Assembly (NCBI GenBank): GCA_033026295.1
Contig: CM065174.1
Span: 496,001-560,000 of the forward strand
Source: Channa striata
Lineage: Eukaryota > Chordata > Actinopteri > Anabantiformes > Channidae
Length of the DNA stretch: 64,000 nt
Direction of reading: 5' to 3'
Shown here one piece after another: positions 1-10,490 of this stretch. The position numbers and the translations under genes are program-made. The notes beneath the pieces were generated by a model, which saw only the letters and a list, made by a program, of their open reading frames with translations, was not told the DNA's origin and did no database searches. The first letter of the stretch is position 1. Each line of letters opens with the position of its first letter.

Positions 1-1241
1 GCACCCTGAAAATCAAAGTGAACAAATGATGCTGCAGCTTCGTCCGTTTTGCAGAAATTTAATTGCAGCAACTCAGAATGCTGCTTAGTAGTTTGTATGG
101 CCCCCACGTCCTTGTGTCCATGCCTGACAACATCAGGGCATGCACCTAATGAGACGACGGATAGCGTCCTGGGGTATCTCCTCCCAGATCTGGACCACGG
201 CATCACTGAGCTCCTGGACAGCCTGAGGTGCAACCTGTCAACATCAGATGGACCAAAACATAATGTCCCAGAGGTGTTCAATTTGATTTAGGTCAGGCGA
301 GCTTGGGGGCAAGTAATAGAATAAATTCTTCATCGTCCAGGAACTGCTCGCATATTCTTGCCACATGTGGCCAGGCATTGTCGTGCACCAGGAGGAACCC
401 AGGATCCACTGCAGCAGTGTAGGGTCTGACAATGGATTCAAGGATTTCATCCCAATACCTAATGGCCCTCCGGGTCCAGTTGTCTGGCCTGTAGAGGTCC
501 CTGACCCACCACCAAACCGGTCATGCTGTATGGATGTTAAAGGCATCGTAATATTCTCCACGGCTTCTACAGACCCTTTCATGTCTGTCACATGTGCTCA
601 GTGTGAACCTGCTCTCATCTGTAAAAAGCACAGGGCACCCGGGGGAGACCTGCCAATTCTGGTGTTCTATAGCAAATTCCAATCAAGCTCCACGGTGTCG
701 GGCAGTGGCCTGCCAGAGGTCATTCCGTAGGGCTCTGGCAGTGCTCTTCCTGTTCCTCCATGCACAAAGGAGCAGATACCGGTCCTTCTGATGGGTTAAG
801 GACCTTGTACGCCCTGGTCCAGCTCATCTAGAGTAACTGCCAGTCTCCTGGAATCCCCTACATGCTTTTGGGACTGTGCTGGGAGACACAGCAAACCTTC
901 TGCCAATGGCATTTGTCGATGTGCCGTTCTGGAGAAGCTGGTCTGCCTGTGCAACAACCTCAGTAGGATCCAGGTATCGTCTCTACCAGCTACCAGCAAT
1001 GACACTGACCCGACCCAAATGCAAAACTAGTGTATAACATCCAGAAATAATTGTTGCAGTTTTGGGGTTCATCTCATGTTGCCCCTGCAATGCACCTGTT
1101 GTCAATTTCATTAACACCAAACCAGTTGAAACCGATTAACAATCTACTCTGCTACTGAATGGACCAGATCAATAGCCCACAAGTTTAACTGACCTGATGC
1201 TATTCTCTGTTTAAAAAGTCTTCCGTTAGTTTTTTTGAACA
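1..1241 (-). mobile_element. Tc1/mariner-type DNA transposon, decayed, cut by window edge
   Basis: Read on the minus strand this is a Tc1-like transposase gene with its flank. A block resembling the first catalytic Asp region (FTDESRF) lies near 600-625, the second (HDNAWPH, in another frame) near 365-390, and the third (SPDLNQIEHLWD) near 260-300. The reading frame changes between these blocks and has stops, so the gene is dead. The family stop codon appears to be the TAA complementary to 85-87. N-terminal DNA-binding sequence runs to about 1000. The outer right end is probably near 1241, where a run of T is followed by GAACAGTGTA, as expected for a Tc1 inverted repeat beside a TA target. 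The other end lies outside the window. Confidence 0.85.
244..1005 (-). pseudogene. Tc1-like transposase pseudogene (central and C-terminal parts)
   Basis: Cut-and-paste transposase of the IS630/Tc1 superfamily, which would act in the nucleus on its own terminal repeats. The longest open piece (591 to 244, 115 aa) ends with the motif SPDLNQIEHLWDIM, but its upstream half is in a different frame from the catalytic Asp block VHDNAWPHVA. A second open piece (1005 to 796) covers the N-terminal helix-turn-helix part. At least two frame changes separate the pieces. A working Tc1 transposase is about 340 aa in one frame, so this copy is not functional. Confidence 0.8.
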
Positions 1242-1598
1242 GTGTATATGGAGCAGAAGAGAAACCTGGTTTCCCCTGCACCTCTGACATATTTTGGAAG
1301 CCTGGCGCACAGATATTAACTGTAAAATGACACAAAATGCTGCTTCCTGACTTTCTCTTTCTCTCTGCATCTGACTGTGTGTGTTCACGTAGCACAGGGG
1401 GAGAGAAATGAAAAAGTCATGCGCTGATCCACATCTGTCTGAGTTTTAAAAATCCAGAGGGAAAGTGACTTAAACTTCTACGAGACATTTTAAAATAAGT
1501 AAAATTTCTGTTGGACCCTAAGCGGGCTTTGTTCTTAAAATGACGGCTCATCAGCACGTTAACAAATTAACAACGTCATTGTTCATTCTTTCTTTAAT
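1242..1598. other. Spacer, no gene seen
   Basis: AT-rich single-copy-looking DNA between the Tc1 remnant and the RTE remnant. I see no coding frame, RNA gene or repeat signature. Confidence 0.5.
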
Positions 1599-2095
1599 CT
1601 AGCCACGAGGGTTGCAAGCCAGTGACTTCTGTGCCGGTCCCAAGCCGGGATAAATAGAGGGTTGGTCAGGAAGGGCATCTGGCGTAAAACTTGCCAAGAA
1701 CAACCATGCGAGTCATCCATAGCAATTTCATACCGGATCGGTCGAGGCCCAGGTTAACAACGACCGCCACTGGTGCTGTTAACCTACAGGGTGCCGGTGG
1801 AAATTGGACTACTGTTGGTCAGGAGCTTAGATCTGAATATAGGGACTCTTAACATTGGAACAATGACAGGGAAGAGTTGAGTTGGCAGGCATGATGGAGA
1901 GAGGGAAGGTAGATGTACTGTGTGTGCAGTAGACGAGGTGGAAGGGCAGCAAAGCACGTAGTATTGGATGAGGATACAAACTTTTGTACAGTGGTGTGGA
2001 TAGGAAGAGAAACTGAGACGGTAATAAAGGAAACGCAAAACTTGAAGGAGAAATAAAGGGAACAAAAGTTGATATTATTGACATTTTGGAAAGGG
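1599..2095 (+). mobile_element. RTE-type LINE, 5' end, first (partial) copy
   Basis: Starts with the same leader as the next element (AGCCACGAGGGTTGCAAGCC here; the counterpart begins at 2107) and runs through the leader into the start of the endonuclease region. The match to the second copy fades after about 2060. Several in-frame stops are present where the second copy is open. It therefore looks like an older or truncated copy lying head-to-tail in front of a second one. Confidence 0.7.
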
Positions 2096-2103
2096 TAGTA
2101 AAC

Positions 2104-3197
2104 AATCTAGCCACAGGGGTTGTAAGCCAGTGACTTCTATGCCGGTCCCAAGCTCGATAAATAGAGAGGGTTACGTCAGGAAGGGCATCCGGTGTAAAAC
2201 TTGCCAAGTTTACCCATGCGAGTCATCCATACCACCTTCATACCCAAACGGTCGAGGCCTGGGTTAACAACAAGGCTTGGGTTAACCTACAGGGTGCCGG
2301 TGGAAATTGGACTACTGTTGGTCGAAGAAGGAGAGGAGGCAGAAGGGTCCGTGGAGAGAAGAGGAAAGGCAGGAGCTTAGATCTGAGAGTAGGGACTCTT
2401 AATGTTGGAACAATGGCAGGGAAAGGTAGAGAGCTGGCAGACATGATGGAGAGAAGGAAGGTAGATGTACTGTGTGTGCAGGAGACGAGGTGGAAGGGTA
2501 GCAAAGCACGTAGTATTGGAGAAGGATACAAACTGTTCTACCATGGTGTGGATAGGAAGAGAAATGGAGTAGGAGTGATCCTGAAGGGGGAGTTTGTGAA
2601 CAATGTTCTAGAGGTGAAAAGAGTCTCAGACAAGGTGATGAGCCTAAAGCTAGAAATCGAAGGGGTGATGGTGAACGTAGTCACTGGGTATGCTCCACAA
2701 GTTGGCTGTGAGTTAGAAGGGAAGGAGAGATTCTGGAGTGAGTTTAATGAGGTCGTAGAGAGTATCCCCAGAGGAGAGAGACTAGGTGTTGGAGAAAACT
2801 TCTGCATTGGCATTCTGGTGCCAATCTTTAAGAAAATACTGAGGGATAAAGCTGATAAGCCACACAATGAAGCTGTGGGAAATAGTAGTGGAAGCCAGGC
2901 TTAGGAAGGAGGTGGAGATTTGTGAGCAGCAGTATGGTTTCATGCCCCGTAAGAGCACCACTGATGCCATGCCACTTGTTTGAACATGTGCAGAGGAGGG
3001 ATAGTGAATATATTGGTAGAAGGATGTTGGAGATGGAGCTGCCAGGCAAGAGGACGACCAAGGAGGAGATATATGGATGTGCTAACAGAGGACATGAGGT
3101 TAGCAGGTGTCAGAGTAGAAGATGCCCAGGATAGAGTGAAGTGGAAACGGATGATTCGCTGTGGCGACCCCGATGGAAAAAGCCGAAAGAGAAGTAG
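2104..3197 (+). mobile_element. RTE-type LINE with large internal deletion
   Basis: The leader at 2107-2412 is followed by an endonuclease frame (2413-2904), a short piece of reverse transcriptase and the family's C-terminal end (2985-3180, including the residues SEYIGRRMLEMELPGK). The 3' end, with GCCGAAAGAGAAGTAG at 3182-3197, matches the 3' end of the RTE copy at 35.6-36.8 kb. Most of the reverse transcriptase is missing, so this is a non-autonomous deletion product. It is followed by a short (TTTA)n run. Confidence 0.8.
2413..2904 (+). pseudogene. RTE endonuclease, truncated and fused to an RT fragment
   Basis: The 163-aa frame begins MAGKGRELADMMERRKVD and contains the AP-endonuclease motif VQETRW at about residues 22-27. 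This domain nicks target DNA to prime reverse transcription. After about residue 125 the endonuclease stops short of its usual GADFN motif (here GVGENF) and jumps into VLVPIFK-like sequence from the reverse transcriptase, so about half of the element is missing. Database hits to 'craniofacial development protein 2-like' are expected for this family and reflect the retrotransposon, not a host gene. Confidence 0.75.
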
Positions 3198-4165
3198 ATT
3201 TTATTTATTTATTTATCTCAGCTGTGTGCAGATTACTGTCTACAGTTACGCATATACATGGCAAAGTAATCTGTGTTCTCCAAAAGAAATCTACCTCAGG
3301 AAACCAGGTTTCCCTAATTCCCCCCTTCCTAATCCCCTACCCCAGTTTTAGAAACCGGTTTCCCGTATACATGACACTTAAAAAATCAGCCGACTGTGAC
3401 CGGGTTACTGAAGTCCATGTAAACTAAATCAATAATGAGATAAAACTAATTTCAAGAATAGCAGAACCGATTGAATTCACTACAGCATGGTAGCATCAGA
3501 ATGAATTCAGAGGTGAACAGAAATACGTCGGTTTGGAACCAGGAAGGCAGTAATCCAGCAAACACCATCAACAAGGGACCTCTTAAATTACCAGACCTAA
3601 TTGGCTACCAAGCCAATTAAACATGTATTTCGCCTTCTGAAGAGAACTCCAAGATGACAAAAGAAGAAGGGAAATGCAAATCCACACGAGAAAGCCAATA
3701 GTAATAAAACCCATTTACTACAAACGAAGGGTTTGCAACCATAGAGAAAAAAGTTGAATACATTTTTATCATATGCCCCTTTTGATTCTAAACCCAAATG
3801 TCTTCAGTATACAACAAAAGTTTAGATTGTTTCTTATTTTTTTTATTGTTTTTGAGGGGACTGTCAGTTACATCAAAAAAACTGTCAAAGTGACATCTCA
3901 AACCAAACGCCCCCTAAGAGCAGAGCGCTAATTATCTGTACAGTTATAATTATTAAGGTGCTTAGCAACAGTATATTTCTACTTTAAATTAGACAGTTGT
4001 TTTCTTAAGTTGGAGTTTTCTGATGCATTTTCCATCAAAAAGCAAATCAGTGTTTGACTAAATAACAAGGTAGAATTTATTACATGTAATTCTGAGCTTA
4101 CATGTAATTGAGAGCTGAATAAACATTATCACTGATCAAAACTGTTGACAAAATAGATTGTTAAA
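3198..4165. other. Spacer, short TTTA repeat, otherwise nothing seen
   Basis: Begins with a short TTTA repeat (3199-3218) after the RTE 3' end. The rest is AT-rich with scattered short ORFs that show no family signature. Confidence 0.5.
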
Positions 4166-4335
4166 TGCAATGGCAAGGCATTTTATATAATAAAGTCAAG
4201 GCTATAAATATGTGTAGAGAAAACCCAACAAATCCCCTTTGAGCAGCACTAGCCAACAGTGGAGAAGAAAAACTCATTTTAAAAGATGAAAACTCCAGCA
4301 GAACCAGGCGTCCAGACATCCTTCGTGAGGTGTAA
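4166..4335 (-). mobile_element. L2-type LINE 3' end, short old fragment
   Basis: Diverged copy of the repeat that is best preserved at 44.3-45.6 kb: ATAATAAAGTCAAGGC, then AGAAAACCCAACAAATCCCC, AACAGTGGAGAAG and a CCAGCAGAACCAGG-like block. Orientation is minus, with the element 3' end at the left. Confidence 0.75.
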
Positions 4336-4405
4336 CATAGTTTGTTTAAGCTTAGAATTATCACCTTTGTGAGAGTTCCAACTTAAAAACGAACAAAATT
4401 AGAAC

Positions 4406-4738
4406 CTGACATCATGTTACATTTTCAATCCACGTGTCTTGTGACTCAGCTCAGGCTGCAGCAGGGAAAAGTTTAAAAGAAGCAGTTCTGTTCAGTTGGC
4501 TGGGAGGGAAAATGCGATGTTGGTTCTCATGGTGTGTTTTGCTGTTATTTAACTAAGTACAAGACTTACTCCAAAGGGTTTTTATTCACTGTAAGCAGAG
4601 TGAATATAGTGTTTGTTAACGATGCTACTGGTTCATAATAAGCATATGTCTGACATTGTTAACATTTAATCAAAAGTATATATTTAGATGTTAGTGAAAT
4701 GCAATTATAATGATACGTAGTGAACTACAAACAGGACC
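4406..4738 (+). promoter_or_regulatory. Upstream block shared by the first two OR copies
   Basis: These 330 bp are nearly identical to 8574-8906, with about five base differences, and the match begins abruptly at CTGACATCATGTT. The block holds a TATA-like TTTAAAAG (4472-4479; counterpart 8640-8647). Preservation with the gene suggests that promoter and 5'-UTR sequence were duplicated together with the coding exon. The exact transcription start cannot be read from sequence. Confidence 0.35.
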
Positions 4739-5665
4739 ATGGTGAACTCTACACGAGTCTCGTATATTACACTCGCTGCTTATTTTGACACAGGGATTTT
4801 AAAGTATTTATGGTTTGTGACTGTTATATGCTTATATATTTTAATAGTTTTTTCGGATGTTTTGCTCGTTGTGGTCATCTGTATAAACCGAAGTTTACAT
4901 GAACCTATGTACATGTTTATGTGCAGCCTGTTTGTGAATGAACTGTATGGTAGTACAGGCTTGTTTCCGTTCCTCATGGTTCAGATCCTCTCTGACACTC
5001 ACATTGTTTCCACTGACTTTTGTTACCTGCAGATTTTTCATGTGTATTCATATGCACATACAGAGTTCTGTAACTTAGCTGCCATGTCTTATGACAGATA
5101 CCTTGCCATCTGTTATCCTCTACAATATCACACACGCATGACGTCTAACAAGGTTGCTGTGCTTATTGCTCTAATATGGATTTATCCATTTATTGAAGTC
5201 GCTGTCCTGGTATCTTTGACAGCTCGTTTACAGCTGTGTGGCGATAGTCTTAACAAAGTTTACTGTGACAACTATTCTGCTGTTAAACTAGCATGTTATG
5301 ACACAACAGTGAACAATGTGTTTGGAATTGTTTACATATTTACCATAGTGTTTGGTTTTATAATTTTAATTCTTTACACGTACATGAAGATTCTTCAAGT
5401 GTGTTTTTCTGGCTCCAAAGAGACCAGACAGAAAGCTGTCAGTACGTGCACGCCTCACCTCCTTTCCCTGCTGAACTTTTCATTTGGTAGTTTCTTTGAA
5501 ATGATGCAGAGCAGATTTAATATGAACAATGTCCCTAATATGCTGCGCATATTGTTGTCATTATACTTTCTTACTTGCCAACCGCTCTTTACCCCTGTAC
5601 TGTATGGACTTCAAATGTCTAAAATACGCAGCTTATGCAGAATTTTTCTCTTTGAAAAGATGTGA
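4739..5665 (+). CDS. Olfactory receptor, intact (subfamily A)
   Basis: A 308-aa seven-transmembrane receptor of the rhodopsin GPCR class, in one exon as usual for ORs. It would sit in the cilia membrane of olfactory neurons and signal through a Golf-type G protein. Visible hallmarks are an N-glycosylation site NST (3-5), LHEPMYMF (53-60), MSYDRYLAICYP (116-127) with the G-protein-coupling DRY, a first-loop Cys95 with second-loop cysteines 167, 176 and 186, KAVSTCTPH (232-240), and a final helix ending PLFTPVLYG (282-290). That last motif has Thr where most ORs have Asn in NPxxY. Start: the ATG gives the normal short N-terminus and is conserved in the duplicate. AATAAA at 5699-5704 is a possible poly(A) signal. 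The fish OR group (perhaps delta) is uncertain without a tree. Confidence 0.93.
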   Translation: MVNSTRVSYITLAAYFDTGILKYLWFVTVICLYILIVFSDVLLVVVICINRSLHEPMYMFMCSLFVNELYGSTGLFPFLMVQILSDTHIVSTDFCYLQIFHVYSYAHTEFCNLAAMSYDRYLAICYPLQYHTRMTSNKVAVLIALIWIYPFIEVAVLVSLTARLQLCGDSLNKVYCDNYSAVKLACYDTTVNNVFGIVYIFTIVFGFIILILYTYMKILQVCFSGSKETRQKAVSTCTPHLLSLLNFSFGSFFEMMQSRFNMNNVPNMLRILLSLYFLTCQPLFTPVLYGLQMSKIRSLCRIFLFEKM

Positions 5666-6340
5666 GCTTTTAAAATTAATGTCATACACTTTTACCTAAA
5701 ATAAAATCTGTTAAAAGACAAATTTTGCCAAGTGACATATCAGCAAAAAGGGTTGCTTCATTGTGGATGTCACTGCAAAATAGTAAGTTTTAGAAAATGC
5801 ATATGTTTTTAACCTCCTTTGTACTTTCTGTTATGTTTCAATCAGTAGCAGCTGGCTATCCTTTGTCATTTTAGAGCAAAGTCGTGATCTCTGTATAGAT
5901 TTGTATAGACCTCAAAAACACTGTAATATTTTATACATTTTCTAAGCTCAGTCATATAAAACAACAAACAAAAAATCAGAATTTTAAGTAAGAGCTAATA
6001 ACTTATTAGTTATTAATATATTTTACATCCAAATTGGTTTGACCTTGAAGTTCTCATTTAATCATTTAAATTGCTGTGTTGCTGTGTTGGAGTTTTTAAA
6101 TCTTTCCCTAGAAGACTCAGGCTAAGTAGTGACTTGTTTTTGCCACAGATAAAACATTTATCATAAGTTATAAATTTAAGATGTGTGTGGCTTATTATGG
6201 AGTAAGACCTGCCTGCAGACTCAAGATGGTTAGTGCCAAGCTTGGGCAGAAGCCAGAGATGTTCAACTTTGTATGGACAAGAAAAGCAAAAGCAATTGTG
6301 AGACTCAAATTGCAAGTGGTCTGCACTTTTGGTGCTCAAA
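5666..6340. other. 3' flank of OR, nothing else seen
   Basis: AT-rich sequence with a poly(A) signal candidate at 5699-5704. The short frames at 6058-6339 and 6181-6459 have no recognisable content. Confidence 0.5.
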
Positions 6341-6344
6341 GCCT

Positions 6345-6545
6345 TTTGAACTGCTTCTTATTTACCCATTCACACTCACACTCATTCACACCAATAGGGG
6401 AGCTGCTGTGCCAGGAACAGCTAAGTGGGGGTTCAGTGTGTTGCTCAAGGACACTTTGATATGTGAGAGGAGGAGCCGGGGACCGAACCAACAACTGTGG
6501 GACTGGTGGACAACTGCGCTATCTACTGCATCACAGTCACCCCCT
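6345..6545. repeat. Interspersed fish repeat remnant (SINE/LINE-tail-like)
   Basis: The segment has the pattern TTCACACTCACACTCATTC, then GTTGCTCAAGGACAC, GGGACCGAACCAAC and an ending about a CTGCATCACAG block. This order is common in dispersed repeats of fish genomes. I cannot assign the family. Confidence 0.5.
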
Positions 6546-7222
6546 AACATTGGCTATTGACTGTTTGTAACTGAAAATAACTTGTATAGTATAAATTTGT
6601 AGAAAACATACCTAATAGCTAAACTTATGTAGAACTTCCTTGTAAAGATGTTAGTTTTACCAAAAGTACATAGTTTAAGACCCAAGGCGTTAGTATCATT
6701 TAGCTTAGTAGAGTTTGTTGCATTTGTTGTAATGGTTTCACCAGAGCTAGTCAGGACTTTTGAAAATGGACTTGTCTTTTTCCAGACATCAGAAACATTG
6801 TCATAATGAACTGATTTAAAACAGCAGTAAAGTCTTTTTAAAATCACTTTTTCCTTGTAAATTCTCCCATCCATTAAAAAAAAAAAAAAAAATTCACTTA
6901 GCTAAATTTTGTATGTGATGCCGCTGCCATTAATTGGAATCTGGACATCTGGACATTTCTGTATATCTTTTCATACTCCACGCTCCATGTTAGCTTTCAC
7001 AGGTAGGCCAGGGTAAATCTTGTCTCTGGTTTAAGGCTACTTAAAATAATTAACGGTAAAGCCGATTGCAAACTGCTGTGCTATAGTCTGGTTACTAATG
7101 CCATCTACCTACTATTATTTTGAAAAAATTTAATATTGACATTTGACATCATCAACAATGAGGGTTATATTGTCATAACCACATAGGCCATGACATAAAA
7201 AGGAAAGGACACCAGAATTGTA
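6546..7222. other. Spacer with an 18-A run, no gene seen
   Basis: Nothing coding is recognised. A poly(A) run at about 6876-6892 may be the tail of an old retroposed fragment, but no upstream body is identifiable. Confidence 0.4.
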
Positions 7223-7224
7223 TG

Positions 7225-7625
7225 CAATTTAGGTGGGTGAGGGTCTCGCACTGTGCCCACCACGGAGAGAAGGTCAAGGCTACATCCCGTCTGCCCAAAC
7301 CAGTTTAAATCCAGGGCAAACCGGGGTGACCACAGAGTCCCGTGTCGTGTTGCTCAGCCACGTCTCCGTAAAACACATGAGGCTGCACTCCTTGTATTAC
7401 CTCTGCAGCCGGGTCAGAGCCGTGAGCCCGTCCAGTTTGTCTGAGAGAGAATGAACGTTTTCCACGATGACAGAGGGCAGACATGGTCTGTATCTCCACG
7501 TTCTCCGGTGGAGAATGCCTGACACTGTGTGCAGGTGGATTACAGTATACGGTCCTTACGGACAGACAGCAGTTCGTAAGGCTGGGAAAAGATGTCTCTG
7601 ACTCACAGACCATCAGCACTGAATC
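7225..7625 (-). mobile_element. CR1/Rex1-like LINE endonuclease fragment, antisense
   Basis: Read on the minus strand, the segment NVHSLSDKLDGLTALTRLQ, followed by CSLMCFTETWL and FKLVWAD, matches the endonuclease of the LINE at 19.7-21.1 kb (NVRSLSNKMDELAALIRLQ, LLCFTET). It contains a stop after RLQR. Only the first ~90 residues of the domain are present. Confidence 0.75.
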
Positions 7626-7654
7626 CCCTAAGGCTCCGTTGTCTTTCCTCTGTT

Positions 7655-8240
7655 ATTCTCCTTGTACACCAACAGCTGCACATCTGGACATCAGTCCGTC
7701 AAACTCCTGAAATTTGCAGATGACGCCACCCTAGTCGGCCTCATCTCTGATGGAAATGAGTTGGCCTACAGGAGTGAGATGGACCGTCTGGTGTCATGGT
7801 GTAGCACAAACAACCCAGAGCTCAGTCCTCTCAAGACAGTGGAAATGATTGTGGATTTCAGGAAGGACCCATCCCCCCTCCTCCTATCATCCTCTGTGAC
7901 ACTCCGGTGACCTTTGTCAAACCTTCTTTCTTCTGGGGCATCACCATCACCCAGGACCTGAAATGGGAGATGAACATTAGCTCCCTCACCAAGAAGGCTC
8001 AGCAGAGGCTGTACTTCTTAGGGCAGCTAAAGAAGTCCCCCCGTAGAGATGCTGGTGAACTGCTAAGCTGTCATTATAAAATCCATTCTCACATACCCAA
8101 ACACAGTCAGTCTTTGCACCTTAACTTTTTTCTGTAGATTCTGTGTTTGCACCTGACACCAAAACAAACTCCAAGTACTGCTAAGTGTTCTTAATTGTGC
8201 CTGGCAATAAACACACTTCTAATTCTGATTCTGAGCTCTA
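7655..8240 (+). mobile_element. CR1/Rex1-like LINE reverse transcriptase C-terminus and 3' end
   Basis: Two adjoining frames (7662-7910 and 7907-8137) carry KFADDATLVGLIS, which holds the FADD catalytic core of the reverse transcriptase, then LVSWCSTNNPELSPLKTVEM, ITITQDLKW and KKAQQRLYFLGQLKK. A frame change at about 7907 breaks the gene. The 3' tail at 8140-8230 (TTTGCACCTGACACCAAAAC) is shared with the fragment ending at 12050. Together with the antisense endonuclease just upstream this may be one 5'-inverted insertion. Confidence 0.8.
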
Positions 8241-8573
8241 TATAGGGAAAACCAAACAGTCTTAGGCACAAGCTCTCTCTCTTTTTTCATGGTCTCCTTT
8301 CATCTACCCCCAGGCAGATAAAGATCACTTCTCCCATGTACCAAGAGGGCCAAACCTAAAGGCCCCCATCTTAGGGTTTTAGGGGTTTGGGGTCATAATT
8401 GTTACGTCTTGGTGACTCCACCCTGTTCCCATAACTTACAGGGTCTATTCTGACCAGGATGGAACAAAGGCCCACTCTGGAGAATGTAACTGGGTTCCTT
8501 AGCCACTTTTATTCAGACTGATGAGCTCCTTTAATTAGTAGTGAAGCATTTAGAATTTTTTTGTTTGTTTAAG
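8241..8573. other. Spacer, nothing seen
   Basis: There is no coding frame or recognised repeat. It ends where the duplicated OR upstream block begins. Confidence 0.5.
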
Positions 8574-8906
8574 CTGACATCATGTTGCATTTTCAATCCA
8601 CGTGTCTTGTGACTCAGCTCAGGCTGCAGCAGGGAAAAGTTTAAAAGAAGCAGTTCTGTTCAGTTGGCTGGCAGGGAAAATGCGATGTTGGTTCTCATGG
8701 TGTGTTTTGCTGTTATTTAACTAAGCACAAGACTTTCTCCAAATGGCTTTTATTCACTGTAAGCAGAGTGAATATAGTGTTTGTTAACGATGCTACTGGT
8801 TCATAATAAGCATATGTCTGACATTGTTAACATTTAATCAAAAGTATATATTTAGATGTTAGTGAAATGCAATTATAATGATACGTAGTGAACTACAAAC
8901 AGGACC

Positions 8907-9833
8907 ATGGTGAACTCTACACGAGTCTCGTATATTACACTCGCTGCTTATTTTGACACAGGGATTTTAAAGTATTTATGGTTTGTGACTGTTATATGCT
9001 TATATATTTTAATAGTTTTTTCGGATGTTTTGCTCGTTGTGGTCATCTGTATAAACTGAAGTTTACATGAACCTATGTACATGTTTATGTGCAGCCTGTT
9101 TGTGAATGAACTGTATGGTAGTACAGGCTTGTTTCCGTTCCTCATGGTTCAGATCCTCTCTGACACTCACATTGTTTCCACTGACTTTTGTTACCTGCAG
9201 ATTTTTCATGTGTATTCATATGCACATACAGAGTTCTGTAACTTAGCTGCCATGTCTTATGACAGATACCTTGCCATCTGTTATCCTCTACAATATCACA
9301 CACGCATGACGTCTAACAAGGTTGCTGTGCTTATTGCTCTAATATGGATTTATCCATTTATTGAAGTCGGTGTGTCGTTATCTATGACAGCTCGTTTACA
9401 GCTGTGTGGCGATAGTCTTAACAAAGTTTACTGTGACAACTACTCTGCTGTTAAACTAGCATGTTATGACACAACAGTGAACAATGTGTTTGGAATTGTT
9501 TACATATTTACCATTTTATTTGGTTTTATAATTTTAATTCTTTACACGTACATGAAGATTCTTCAAGTGTGTTTTTCTGGTTCCAAACAGACCAGACAGA
9601 AAGCTGTCAGTACGTGCACGCCTCACCTCCTTTCCCTGCTGAACTTTTCATTTGGTAGTTTCTTTGAAATGATGCAGAGCAGATTTAATTTGAATAATCT
9701 CCCTAATATGCTGCGCATATTGTTGTCATTATACTGTATCACTTGCCAACCGCTCTTTACCCCTGTACTGTATGGACTTCAAATGTCTAAAATACGCAGC
9801 TTATGTAAAAGTCTTATTTTTGGTAACTTATAA
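8907..9833 (+). pseudogene. Olfactory receptor, one nonsense codon (subfamily A)
   Basis: Duplicate of the gene at 4739, also 309 codons including the stop, with no indels. One base differs critically: codon 51 is TGA (9057-9059) where the intact copy has CGA (Arg), a C-to-T change at a CpG. Everything else is open; the frame from Met58 (9075) runs to the normal end. The DRY block, KAVSTCTPH and PLFTPVLYG are all present. Other differences cluster after codon 155. A start at Met58 would lack TM1 and should not give a working receptor. Because only one base is wrong, the locus may segregate intact and null alleles. Confidence 0.9.
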
Positions 9834-10490
9834 ACACTTCATATACAAAAACAGCATACAGCTAACTTCAGTATCATAAAACAACATAGACCTGCAGTTG
9901 AAGTTGAAGTGTATTTTGAATGCAAATTTTGGCAGTGAGGTACAACTTATTATTTATTAATACATTAAATACATATACAAAGTCAATGTACTACTCCTAT
10001 ATATTTTAACCTCAATAACTTTAATCAACGTAAAGAACAATGCAACCAACATATTGTAAAGGTTCAGGGATACAGCTTGTTAGTGTGTTTGGGTTAAAAT
10101 AAGCCATGACAATAAATGTTAAAAACTTGAGCAGCTCTCAGGCCAAATTCATTTTGTGAAAGTAACTTTCGGGGAAGGTTGGAGACCCTTGCGCTACGGT
10201 AACTGCGGTGATGGAAAATAAACAGAAATCCCTCTGCAACATCAAATTGTACAGCATATTGCTGTATACTTTAAAAATGGAGCCTTGTTAGAGATTTTTA
10301 GCAGCGTTCCTTTTTTAGTAAAGAATGCTGGAAGCGGACTTAAGGATACAGAGTGAAGTAAAGCTGCTAAAGTGTTGGCTTTGATTAGCTAATGTTACAG
10401 TTTCAGGTTTACTTGCATTTCTATTCATTAGCTCATGCTAGTAGCTTTGTCTTGGCAGATATAGCCAACTTGATGCTACATGTTTTTATA
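9834..10490. other. 3' flank of the OR pseudogene
   Basis: Non-coding. The first ~130 bp (to about 9970) are repeated at 10565-10720. No other feature is recognised. Confidence 0.5.

Noticed and set aside
2413..2904. Possible host gene of the 'craniofacial development protein 2-like' type
   Set aside because: The endonuclease, leader and 3' end are all RTE retrotransposon; such annotations come from this element family.
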